Source of the DNA: Thraustochytrium sp. TN22
Taxonomy: Eukaryota; Sar; Bigyra; Thraustochytrida; Thraustochytriidae
Length of the DNA stretch: 64,000 nucleotides
Reading direction: 5' to 3'
Assembly: GCA_013306675.1 (NCBI GenBank)
Contig: JABLUY010000162.1
Span: 1-64,000, forward strand
The notes under the pieces are model-generated. The model saw only the letters and a list, made by a program, of their open reading frames with translations, did not search any database and had not been told where the DNA came from. This document shows positions 29,201 through 37,417 of the stretch, one piece after another. How positions within the stretch are numbered: the stretch's first letter is position 1; every line of letters begins with the position of its first letter. The position numbers and the translations under genes were made by a program.

Positions 29201-32200
29201 CCTCGCCGACGTGCTCACGTGCAGCCCAGTCAAGCTCCATCTCGGCGCCCCGCTCAGCGCCATCAACGAGCAGGGTCTCGCGACGTGCTCTGCGCTGCTC
29301 GCGGAGCCCCTGCAGGGCCTAGCCGCGGCGCGCGCCGCCGCGCTCGGCCTCTCCGGCGCCCCCGGGCTCGCGGACTACTGGCTTGCACGGGCAATCGTCA
29401 GGCGGCCGAGCGCCGTGGAGGAGGCTCCGGAGGCGCCTGGGGCGGCAGTTCGTGAAGGCCTCAAGTGCGCCTCCCGCGCCCTGCGCAAGGAGCTCGCCGT
29501 GGCGCTTGTGGCCGGCGCCGACTGCGCTGTCCTGAGCCGCCTCCAGACGCGACTCTGGGCTGTGTGCGCGGTCGACGAGCACGAGACGAAGCTGGCGGAC
29601 GACGCCGCCAGCCTCGACGCCGGTCTGCTCGAGGCCGTACCGTCGTTGGAGGCGGCCTGGTGGCCGCTACGGCTGGCCGAGCCGGCGCAGCGCGGGGACG
29701 CGCTCCTGGTGACCGCCCGAAGAGCACGCGTCACGGGCAACGCACAGTGCGCGCGGCGGCTGCTGCTCGCATACAAGAAGGAGACCGAGGCGCGCGGAGA
29801 GCGAGCCGGCGGCGCGCAGGCGCTGCGCGAGTTCCTGGCGGAGCCACAGGCAAGTCGGGCCGAGGGTCTCCTGGCGCGCCTGGGGCCTGCGGAGGCGCAC
29901 GTGGCGCACATGGAGCTGGGTCGCCTGGAAGCTGAGGCGGAGCTGCGCAAGGTGCACGTGTGGCACGCGTGCGAGGCGGCGGAGGGCCTGCCGCTTAGCC
30001 AGGTGCAGGGGCGTTGCTGGTTTGAGTATGGCAACCTGTGCGAGGCGGAGGGCGACCTGGAGAGCGCCGCGAGCGCACACGCCAAGTTCATTCGCTGGAG
30101 CAGCTCCGCGCATGGCCTGCGCGGCGCGCGCACAGCCTCGTGCCTGCGACTGCTCGGCATGGTGCCGCAGCTGGAGGCGGCCGTGGCGAGCGACGAGTGT
30201 CGGAAGAGTCTAGCGTCGACGCCGACGCGTGCGTGGACACAGCTCGTGCCGCAGGTTTTGGCGGGCGCGGCGCGGCCCTCGGAGCTGCTGCAAGCGCTCG
30301 CGCTGCGCGTCGCGCGCGAGCACCCGGGGCGCATTACCTGGAGCATTATCGCGGCGCGCGAGCAGCTGGGCGAGCCCCTCTTCCACGCGCTGCGTGGCCA
30401 GGTGCCGTCCTTTGCCAGCGCAGAGGCCATCGTCGCGGAGCTGGTCGGCTCGGCCATCTGGCTAGAGGAGCGCTGGCACGCGCTCGTGCGGCGCACTTTG
30501 GCGCAGAAAGAGAAGACTCTTGAGGCAATTCGCAGCATCCAGCGCAACGTGTACTTTGACGAGGCCACCAAGCGCAAGAGCTGCCGCGACGTGATGCAGC
30601 CCTCCATCAGCAGTCTGCGCGAGCACTTTGAGGCGACGCTGGGGGCGGGCAGCCGCCAGCGCAACCCAGCGGCTGCGCAGGAGGAGCAGAACCCGCGGGC
30701 CGACCCGCAGGGCGGCGAAGCGCCGCAGAGGCGGCGGCGGCGCGGCCACGGGGAGACGGATCGCTCCGAGCTCGAAGACGCCGGCGTCTTGCAGGGCGCG
30801 ACGGCCTCTCCGGGCGCGCCGCGGCGTGACACCAAGGCTCGGTCGCAGGCGAGCGGAGGCGACGGCCGCCATGCGAGCAGCGCCACGGGCGACGATACCC
30901 CGGTGGGTGCCGTGAGCGCGGGCGGGGAGCGCGGCGCGCGGTCCCGCAGCGAAGAGTTGCAGCAGAGCTTGGGGCGAGCCATCGAGATGATGGACAACTT
31001 CGAGGTCTACGGCGTGGAGGCGGCGTGGGACGCGCTCGAGACGGAGGAGCGCAAGCTGGCGGCCTGGCTGCAGCAGCGGCAGGGCAGCGCCAAGATGCAG
31101 GAGTTCGCCCCGGCGCTCTTTTGCCAAGACGCCATGCGCGGGGCCAGTATGTTGCGTGTGCCGGGGCACTGGGACGTGGGGGTGCACGCGTTCGAGAATC
31201 GCGTCCAGGCGCTGACGTCCAAGACGCGACCGAAGCGCATCTGGATCCGCGGCACGGACGGCGTGCAGTACGGGTTTCTGCTCAAGGGCGGCGACGACAT
31301 GCGTCTGGACGAGCGCGTGCTCCAGATCGGCAGCATCGTGGACTCGCTCATGCCGACGGCCGGGAGCATCCGCACTTACGAGGTGGTGGCGCTGGGCCAG
31401 AGCGTGGGTCTCGTACAGTGGGTGGATGGCGCGCGGCCCATCATGGACGTGTACGAGGCACGCTGTCGTGACGAGGGCGGCAAAGCGCTCAAGGGTGACG
31501 CCTTCCTTGCTGCCGTGCACCGGCGGCTCGCCGAGGCGCAGCAGCGGTCCGTGCAGGCCGCGCGCGAGGTGCGCCGCGCGGACTGGCCCGAGACCGTGGC
31601 GGTGAAGGCGCTGCGGGAACTTGAAGCCATGGTGCCGGAGGACCTGCTGTCCCGAGAGCTGTGGATGACGGCGCCGGACGCTGGCGTGTGGTGGCGGCGC
31701 GCGAAGCGGTACGCGCGGTCGCTGGCCGGGAGCAGCATGTTCGGCCACGTTATGGGCCTGGGCGACCGACACGTGTCGAACATCATGCTGGACCTTTCGG
31801 CGGGGCCAGGCGGCGGCGAGCTGGTGCACATCGACTACAACGTGTGCTTCGAGGCAGGCCACAGGCTCGCTGTGCCGGAGACGGTGCCCTTCCGACTAAC
31901 GCGCAGTTTGCGCGGCGCGCTGCCCCTGCAGCGGCCCGAGTCCGGGCCGCGAGCCGCGGCGGCGGCGGTCGTCTCGGACCTCGTCGGTAAGGAGGGCGTC
32001 TTCGCCGGGTGGGCGCGCACAGCGCTGGGCTGCATGCGGGAGCATCGGGAGCTCATCGTTTCGCTGGTGGACTCGATCGTGAACGACGCGAGCATCAGCT
32101 GGACTGGGAGTCCCAAAATCAAGGCTGCGGACAACTCGCTGAACGTGAACGTGAGCATCTCGCTGCTGGCGTCTGAGGTGCACCTGTCGGATGAGGAAGA

Positions 32201-33992
32201 AGAAGAAGAAGAAGGCGAGGACGAAAGCGAGAGCCTGCAGGCGCTTCTTGACCTGGAAGCGCGCGCGCGCGCCGCCGCCGACGCGGTCCCGCCCGAGACG
32301 AGCGCGGCGGCAGAAGAGCCGGAGGACGTAGCTCAGTCGGTGGTCGACGCGGCGTTGGAGTCGGAGGGCGAGGAGGACCGCGACGCGCGCTTCGTACTGC
32401 GCGAAAAGGAGGCGGAACTGGACGAGGTCCGCGCGATGCTGCGCGTGCGGCGCGAGTGGCTGGCAGAGGCGCTGCAGAGCATCATTCAGCTGCAGGGCCG
32501 GTGCGACCGCATGCAGGCGCAGCTGGCGAGCGGGTCCATCGCTCTACAGCAAGGCCATGTACTGGCGCGCGTGGCGGCCTCGCTGGCCAAGGCGTTTGGC
32601 GCGCTGGACCCGCGGCGCGACGCGCAGGTCGCGGCGCTTCACTACGCGTCGAGCGAGGCGTTGCGGTGCCTGGAAGAGCTCCAGCAAGGACTCAAGCAGC
32701 ACGGTGAGGCCGCCTCGTACGGGTCCCGGACGCTTGTGGACGACTGGCTGGCGCGGTTGCAGACATTGCGCGCGTGCATTCACGAGATGGTGGACGCCGC
32801 GCAAACCGTGGCGGAGGCCGAAACCCTGGCGGATCGCGAGGCGGACCGTCTGGACGTCGCCGTGGCCCGGGCGCAGCAGGGCCTGGAGGAGGCCGTGGCA
32901 GTCGTGGACCCGGCGCGCGTGCACGCCGGGCTGGCGGAGCTCGCGCTCCAGTGCACTGATCCGGCGGTGGCGTGGCAGAATGCTCACGCGCTGGAGTGGT
33001 TCTGGAGCTCCGGCACGGGCGCCTTTGACCGCTCGGCTGCTGCGCTGAGTGCCGCGCGCGCGCGCTTGGAGCTGCGGCGGCATCTGCAGCGCGCCGACGC
33101 TGGCCTGGCGGCGGCGATTGAGGGCTTCCGGCGCAGCGGCGCGCAGACGGATGCGAGCCGGCGCGCGGCGCTGGAGAGCGCCGAGTCGCTCAAGCGCGTG
33201 CTGAGCAGCGTGGCCAAGATCGAGGCACAGGCGCCCGACATTCGCGTCCCGGTGGCGCTCGGCCCGGAGGCAGAGCGGTCCGCGCCGGCGCAGGACCAAG
33301 TCGGCGGCGTACCCATGGCGCTGCAGTCCTGGGAGAGCATGTCGCTGGACGCAGAATTCGCGCCGCTCGCGGAGGAGGCGGCGCGGGAGGCTTTTGAGCT
33401 GGCGCGCGGGCTCCGCGACGGCCTCGCGCTGCAGCGTGCCATTCGTACGCAGCGCGAGGCGGCCCGTGAGGAGGACGCGGCGGAGGAGGCGCGCCGCAGC
33501 GCGCGCGCTCGTGCAATTGCCGAGGCCGATCGCCTACAGGGCGAGCTGGCTGACAGGGTGGAGCGCATGCGGGCCGGCGCCCTGCTGGGCAACGCGCAGG
33601 TGTGGGCAAACATCTCCAATATTCGGCGCGGCGCAGATCAGGAGGGCCCCTTCTTCGAGTTGGCCTCGGACCTGATTGCGCAGCGCACGCTGTCGTCGCA
33701 GGCCGGGATCAAGCTGGCGCGCCTCTCGCAGTGCACGCAGCGCATCCGCGCAAGCCTGCGCAAGCTGTTGACGCTCGCGCGTCGCGGCACGGGCGACTTT
33801 GGGCGCCGCGCCCCGGACGAGGAGACGCAGCGCAAGCGGCGCCAAGAGAAGGCGGCCGAGGTTTTGCGGCGACTCGAAGCCAAGCTGGCCGACACTGAGC
33901 CGGTGGACGCGCAGGTGGCCTCACTGACGGCGCAAGCCGCCTCGGAGAAGCGCCTCGCGAGAATGTACGAAGGCTGGATGCCCTTTGTTTGA
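26280..33992 (+). CDS. SMG1: SMG1-type PI3K-like protein kinase
   Basis: A 2570-residue uninterrupted frame for the kinase that phosphorylates UPF1 in nonsense-mediated mRNA decay. A long helical repeat region fills the first ~1500 residues. The kinase domain shows KRIWIRGTDG, Lys1669 in YGFLLKGGDD, the catalytic loop GLGDRHVSNIML (Asp1829, Asn1834) and the metal site HIDYNVCFEAG (Asp1852). Human SMG1 has the same HIDYNVCFE variant of DFG. After the kinase comes an acidic stretch of Glu repeats, then about 550 residues of helical sequence, and a short FATC end reading ARMYEGWMPFV. A long insert between kinase and FATC is the SMG1 hallmark that separates it from TOR, ATM and ATR. The frame is open upstream but lacks an ATG before 26280. 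Human SMG1 is longer (about 3660), mainly in the helical regions. Confidence 0.95.
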   Translation: MAATQQALELVDGVEAWAEDASQAGPRAERLGSLLLEAQGDATATATILSVVQQTATASNAGRDFAARALAVCEARRPQSVLPWLLTGVEEHYVFARKHASEAWVHLLAATVRHAAEPQHMVAAVLHELLVTRALLSRSAGMAATSPSGGQRGSKQSEAANNGLHGGGPDGNSGGGGGAGAQPTAVAQLRVVRVLDSLAETAKAVNGLGQVQPHLPTLFNAVVGMCASYPAPGKETADVFAAATRFLLRPDFAPDWRAQEPVFLQMLFMLEQDMETACQHTELPTRTTGVLSAWLAVYVALRRACGPRVPSEDRGLGFWASQATHFARLLFAQGDYAAVDVLAVACTHWTSVLNSLEPGAVDPSLWAQLTTVLSCALRRPLARTVHVVLPALGAAAGELDAASIARMLEDRGGALLDLLLRARVSEDSLHALYDRIFAKVPLERLLEQVVLHGQAAQNTRDQTWARVLVGTGLKRARARPTSAQVGPSTPSPRALRAALTALSRDAELQVQWLRLALASAANEHGTASKAYSRLMETAVQFALRRRQRGLLMEGLDAAPVGSLPSAPSRACTLGNPEDARVRALAAAKTSDHGLLVALVDGTDAAVQDAAMARIARLDFVLDAVVLSRACALLEGGWAASGDLKTQIYEQADEYLQRSSVLGPRFAVQRYLFTSSVSALAHGRQMRVAAVYADQLVQQKLRSYAGGANQTLLLLDQIVNGVQAASSPGSPMEAHDAVAHMAVVRTLVFRLERAMRLAADAGARQRAREEAGEKDAGTFTEPEDAVRAPVYVSSSPAARKVCRFFDKNWPVCLEWLREARKRVLAGGGGVKVDADTVWHAWRSLAESPAEASPDPKVLRSLGQALVARCEDPDVIKELLKWVPARAVWEQTIEAACLQSREAFEEGARKYAGVAQDLLGDPDALAAWPAASEALRWSVQGTLDCLAASGDGPGVEQWSHFLAKEQERAWEAGDEALADVLTCSPVKLHLGAPLSAINEQGLATCSALLAEPLQGLAAARAAALGLSGAPGLADYWLARAIVRRPSAVEEAPEAPGAAVREGLKCASRALRKELAVALVAGADCAVLSRLQTRLWAVCAVDEHETKLADDAASLDAGLLEAVPSLEAAWWPLRLAEPAQRGDALLVTARRARVTGNAQCARRLLLAYKKETEARGERAGGAQALREFLAEPQASRAEGLLARLGPAEAHVAHMELGRLEAEAELRKVHVWHACEAAEGLPLSQVQGRCWFEYGNLCEAEGDLESAASAHAKFIRWSSSAHGLRGARTASCLRLLGMVPQLEAAVASDECRKSLASTPTRAWTQLVPQVLAGAARPSELLQALALRVAREHPGRITWSIIAAREQLGEPLFHALRGQVPSFASAEAIVAELVGSAIWLEERWHALVRRTLAQKEKTLEAIRSIQRNVYFDEATKRKSCRDVMQPSISSLREHFEATLGAGSRQRNPAAAQEEQNPRADPQGGEAPQRRRRRGHGETDRSELEDAGVLQGATASPGAPRRDTKARSQASGGDGRHASSATGDDTPVGAVSAGGERGARSRSEELQQSLGRAIEMMDNFEVYGVEAAWDALETEERKLAAWLQQRQGSAKMQEFAPALFCQDAMRGASMLRVPGHWDVGVHAFENRVQALTSKTRPKRIWIRGTDGVQYGFLLKGGDDMRLDERVLQIGSIVDSLMPTAGSIRTYEVVALGQSVGLVQWVDGARPIMDVYEARCRDEGGKALKGDAFLAAVHRRLAEAQQRSVQAAREVRRADWPETVAVKALRELEAMVPEDLLSRELWMTAPDAGVWWRRAKRYARSLAGSSMFGHVMGLGDRHVSNIMLDLSAGPGGGELVHIDYNVCFEAGHRLAVPETVPFRLTRSLRGALPLQRPESGPRAAAAAVVSDLVGKEGVFAGWARTALGCMREHRELIVSLVDSIVNDASISWTGSPKIKAADNSLNVNVSISLLASEVHLSDEEEEEEEGEDESESLQALLDLEARARAAADAVPPETSAAAEEPEDVAQSVVDAALESEGEEDRDARFVLREKEAELDEVRAMLRVRREWLAEALQSIIQLQGRCDRMQAQLASGSIALQQGHVLARVAASLAKAFGALDPRRDAQVAALHYASSEALRCLEELQQGLKQHGEAASYGSRTLVDDWLARLQTLRACIHEMVDAAQTVAEAETLADREADRLDVAVARAQQGLEEAVAVVDPARVHAGLAELALQCTDPAVAWQNAHALEWFWSSGTGAFDRSAAALSAARARLELRRHLQRADAGLAAAIEGFRRSGAQTDASRRAALESAESLKRVLSSVAKIEAQAPDIRVPVALGPEAERSAPAQDQVGGVPMALQSWESMSLDAEFAPLAEEAAREAFELARGLRDGLALQRAIRTQREAAREEDAAEEARRSARARAIAEADRLQGELADRVERMRAGALLGNAQVWANISNIRRGADQEGPFFELASDLIAQRTLSSQAGIKLARLSQCTQRIRASLRKLLTLARRGTGDFGRRAPDEETQRKRRQEKAAEVLRRLEAKLADTEPVDAQVASLTAQAASEKRLARMYEGWMPFV

Positions 33993-34170
33993 CGATGGAT
34001 GCAAGACACAGCTCCGCACCACTGTCACCAAGGCCAGCAATTTGGCGCAGCTTGAAGTGGCGACACCTGCGCCCCGCCTCTATCCCTTCGCTCCCTCTCT
34101 GCCGTGTCGCGGCGCGATTTACAGTTAGTTCGGTCTCAAAGAAAAAGGAGAAGTACCTTCGTTCGAGGTG

Positions 34171-35065
34171 TCAGTTGCGCGCCCGCTTGCGCTGCTTGTA
34201 GCGCTCCTCGGCCTCCTTGCTGTAGGTCTCGAGCGGCGGCAGCGCGATGGCGGCGCCGTTCTTGTCGAGCGCGACGAAGACAAAGTAGGCGTGAGCTGCG
34301 ATGAAGGATTTGCCCGTGATGGGCGAGGAGGCCTCGACGACGATCTCGACCTCGAGGGACTTGCTGGAGGCGTACGTGGGGCGCGCGCGCAGTGAGACGA
34401 GGTCGCCAACGTGCATGGGCTCGCGAAAGCGCAGCGTCTCAATGGACGCCGTGACGCAGTTGGCGCGCGAGTGCCGCCAGGCCGCCACGGCGCCGACCTC
34501 GTCCATGAGCTTGATGATGCGGCCGCCCTTGGCGATGCGGTTCACGTTCATGCAGTCCGTGAGCAGCAGCACATGGCCAAGCGACGCAGTCCACTGCTCC
34601 TCGTTGAATCGGCGCGACAGCTCGGCTGCCGACTGCGCCTCGTGTTGGCGCAGCTCCACGTGCTCCTCGTAGACCTGCTTGCCATGCTCCTGCTGCGCCG
34701 GGTCGGCGTGCTCGTACGCCGGGATGGTCTCCGTCGTGACGGCCAGGTCGTCCTCCTTGGAGGCGTCCACCGCCACGTAGATGGCATCCGTGCTGTTGGT
34801 GAGGCGCTTCTTGCCGGTGCGCAGGCTCTCGGACCACAGGTCCACGTGGACCACGAGGCTGTGCTTGGACGTGTAGAGGACCTCGGCCTTGGCGGTGACC
34901 AGGTCGCCCACGTGCACGGGGGCATGGAATGCCGTCTTGGACACCGTGCCCAGCGCCGCCGCGAAGCGGCCCTTGGCATCCGCGTTGAGGTGCCTGAGCG
35001 CCGCCACAAAGCCCGCGTCATCGGTCATGAATCGCAGCAGCTGTCACGGTTTGCGCAAATCCGTC

Positions 35066-35101
<36 letters not shown>

Positions 35102-35332
35102 CTCTCTCTGTTTCTCTGTTTCTCTGCGAAGCGAGCGCTGCACATCGCTGCCGAGCCTGTCGCGACGCGCGCTGATACGCTCTGCGCAGACGCCACTCAC
35201 CTGGCCGCCGTGGATGTTGCCGGCGGGGTTCGCCTCGTCGATGTTCATGAGCCGGTTGAAGGTCGCCATGGTCCTGCGCGCGCCGCCGCTCGTGCTCACC
35301 GCCCGTTTGCAGCTGCGCGCCGCCTGCAGCAT
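34171..35332 (-). CDS. Double-hotdog acyl-CoA thioesterase (ACOT7-like), two exons
   Basis: A spliced gene: exon 1 is 35201-35332 and exon 2 is 34171-35040, joined in phase 0, giving about 333 residues, close to the usual ACOT7 length. It hydrolyses long-chain acyl-CoA to free acid and CoA. Exon 1 ends in the first hotdog motif MNIDEANPAGNIHGGQ; exon 2 continues LLRFMTDDAGF, matching the order expected in the family. The second hotdog has DCMNVNRIAKGGRIIKLMDE. The YTSKHSLVVHVDLWSES strand is typical. Exon 2 alone would lack the start of the first domain. The ATG at 35332 adds an N-terminus rich in Arg and Ser (MLQAARSCKRAVSTSGG) that could target mitochondria; the ATG at 35269 would give a cytosolic form. 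Convergent with SMG1, 178 bases apart. Confidence 0.88.
35041..35200 (-). other. Intron of the thioesterase gene
   Basis: A 160-base GT-AG intron: donor CAG|GTGAGT directly after the HGGQ codons and acceptor GACAG|CTGCTG. It contains a (CT)n run, so it is GA-rich in the sense direction. Splicing restores an uninterrupted hotdog domain in phase 0. Confidence 0.85.
35068..35098. repeat. (CT)15 dinucleotide run inside the intron
   Basis: A simple CT run on the plus strand (GA in the sense direction) in the thioesterase intron. Confidence 0.9.
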
Positions 35333-36042
35333 ACCGCTCTGCTCTGCTGCCGCTCGCCCGCGCGGCGGCCGGCTGAAAGCTTGGTTGGTTGGCCGGTCGG
35401 TCGGTCGGTCGGCCAGGTGCCAGGGACTCACGGGTTTGCTGCAATCTGTGACCTGATCTGCGCTTCACTGATCGTCGATCGTACCGGCATGACGAGGGAA
35501 ATGAGAGAAGGCAAGGATGATTCCGCGATCGCGGGCATCGCAATGGCCCGCACCGTATTGCAGTGACGGGCTGGAGCGGGGAAAACAAACCCCTGCGTGC
35601 GGCAGGCGGCCGGGCGGACTGCATGTCATCGTCGCCTTTGTGCTCGAGGTGGACGGCAACCCAGGGAGCGGTCTGGCGCGGGGTTTGGGAAGGTGTTGCT
35701 CGCATTTCGCGGGCACGCAAGCCGCGGCGCAAACAACCAAATACGGCGAAGAGAGAGTTGCGGAAGGTTGGGAAATCTCGAACCGAGGCCTGCGGGGGCG
35801 ACTCTGACTAACGGAAACGAGTGCCACAATGATGTCACGTCCGACGGTTTGGCGGGCGAGCGGCCCAAGCGCCACCGTGTGGAGTCACATTGTGGATCCT
35901 ACTGAGGCAGTAGGGTTCCTTCAGAAGTGGTCAGGTTCGTCCTGCTAGCTAGGCTAGCTAGACTTCGTAGAAGTGATGGTAATTTATCTTATACGTCTTG
36001 CCGCATTCTCGAGCAGCAAGGAGGACTCTTTCTTCTCTTACC
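35333..36042. other. Intergenic region, phosphatase 3' side / thioesterase 5' side
   Basis: About 0.7 kb with no supported gene. CTAGCTAGGCTAGCTAG lies at about 35944-35961, close to the phosphatase 3' end, and a GGTC/GGTT tandem run at about 35384-35412 upstream of the thioesterase. Confidence 0.5.
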
Positions 36043-37077
36043 TTACAGCAGGTGATCTCTGGCATCAACGAGGCGCGTGCATGTCATATCAGGATCAAGG
36101 CTGCGGCCTTGAAAGGGACGCGGGTTAAACGATGCCATGCCAGAGGAACCCACGACCAGATAGCCACCGTAACCGAGCGTGGGACCCTCGGGGTAGTCGG
36201 TGAGCCCGAACTGCTGTAAGACAGAGAGAATGGTGTAGTCGTGAACGGAGTGGAAGTAGATATGCAGCGAGGGCGCGTCGGAGGAGGTGTCGTCGGACTC
36301 AGCTTCGGAGAAGGTGGACTGCAAGTAACCGCGGATTGGACTGCCAAGCGTGTCGCAACCATCCATTGCGAAGAAGCGCTGCCCCCAGCACCAGCGCGCC
36401 ATTGTGGAAATGGCCTCGCGCGTCTCTGGCGGATTGAGGTCGTGCAGCGGGCGCGGCAACTCCGGCTCGCGCGCCGCCTCGCAGTCGAGCAGCTCCTCGA
36501 GGTAGCTGGTCATATTCATGCGCTGCGCCCAGGTCTCGAAGACGTCCAGGAGCGAGGGCTGGATCTTGGAGATGATGTCCTGGCACTGTGCCCCTGCAGT
36601 CTCGAAGGCGGGCCCCTCGCGCAGCTGCTGCACCATGTCTCTGTACTCCTTGATGGCGAAGCCCCTGTAAAACACTGTGAGGTCCAGGTCGTCGTCACCC
36701 CCGGGCGGCTCGGGCTGGGCAAAATCAGGAGGGCTTCCATCGCCGAAGGCGCCAGCAGTGACGAGTCCGTCCAAGAAGGCCCTGCCGCTCAGCAAGGTGC
36801 GCTCGATGGGGCTGGAGTGCCACGTGACGCGCAGCGAGGCGGGGTGTGCCTCGGCGAGCGCGCGGCCGAAGACCTCCCCGAGCGCCGTAAGCTGCGCGAC
36901 CCCGTGCGGCGTGAGCTCGTCCATCTCCTCCTCGGTCCACGTCTGCGCCACGCTGGTCCCCTCGAGCGGCGCGATCGCGTTGGGCGACGGGCCCCTGGCG
37001 CCGTGCCTGAAGAGCACGTGCACAACGCGCCCCATCTCGCCGCTGGCCATGGCCTCGGGCCCGGGCCTCGTCGCCAT
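36043..37077 (-). CDS. Histidine acid phosphatase (branch 2)
   Basis: A 344-residue (or 335 from the ATG at 37050, which has a better context) phosphomonoesterase of histidine phosphatase branch 2. The phospho-acceptor motif FRHGARGP has its His at residue 25 from the first ATG, WHSSPIERT supplies the next conserved Arg, and HSVHDYTIL near residue 280 gives the proton-donor His-Asp pair. All core catalytic residues are present. There is no signal peptide, unlike secreted acid phosphatases and phytases, so a cytosolic lysophosphatidate or inositol-phosphate type role is possible but not decided. A GTAAGG/GTAAGA sequence overlaps the stop region, so a short extra 3' exon cannot be excluded. Head to head with Cactin. 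Confidence 0.85.
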   Translation of the reverse strand: MATRPGPEAMASGEMGRVVHVLFRHGARGPSPNAIAPLEGTSVAQTWTEEEMDELTPHGVAQLTALGEVFGRALAEAHPASLRVTWHSSPIERTLLSGRAFLDGLVTAGAFGDGSPPDFAQPEPPGGDDDLDLTVFYRGFAIKEYRDMVQQLREGPAFETAGAQCQDIISKIQPSLLDVFETWAQRMNMTSYLEELLDCEAAREPELPRPLHDLNPPETREAISTMARWCWGQRFFAMDGCDTLGSPIRGYLQSTFSEAESDDTSSDAPSLHIYFHSVHDYTILSVLQQFGLTDYPEGPTLGYGGYLVVGSSGMASFNPRPFQGRSLDPDMTCTRLVDARDHLL

Positions 37078-37417
37078 CCTGGCGCGGGCGGGGCTGGCGC
37101 GGGCTCGGGCCGCCTGCCGAGCCGAGCCGAGCCGTGCCGAGCCGAGCCGAGCCCAGCGGAGCCGCGCGCGCGCTCGGGTCCGCCGCGCCGGCCGTAGTTG
37201 GCGCTCTGCTGCGCCGCGCCGCGCCGAGTCCAGGAGCGGGCGCTCTCAGGCGCTCTCAGCCCCAAACCCCGTTCTCGCGCGCGGCGCGCGAGCGGCGCGG
37301 GCGCGGGCGCGGGCGCGCGCGCGGCGCGCGGGGCGGCGGGCGCGGCGGCGGCGCGGCGGCCGCGGCGACGCGGCGACGCGGCGGCGCGACGGCGCGGCGG
37401 CGCGGCGGCGCGGCAGC
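37078..37417. other. Divergent intergenic region, phosphatase / Cactin
   Basis: 340 bases with GAGCC-type pentamers (complement of the CGGCT unit) at about 37118-37156 and CGG/GCG-rich sequence up to the Cactin ATG. Probably shared promoter and leader sequence. Confidence 0.5.

Noticed and set aside
35755-35790. A TTCGA-type box resembling a tRNA B box on the minus strand
   Set aside because: The flanking bases do not form a T-arm stem and no A box or acceptor stem could be found.
36677-37417. N-terminal extension of Cactin
   Set aside because: Overlaps the antisense phosphatase gene and its residues do not resemble Cactin; the ATG at 37418 starts the basic family region.
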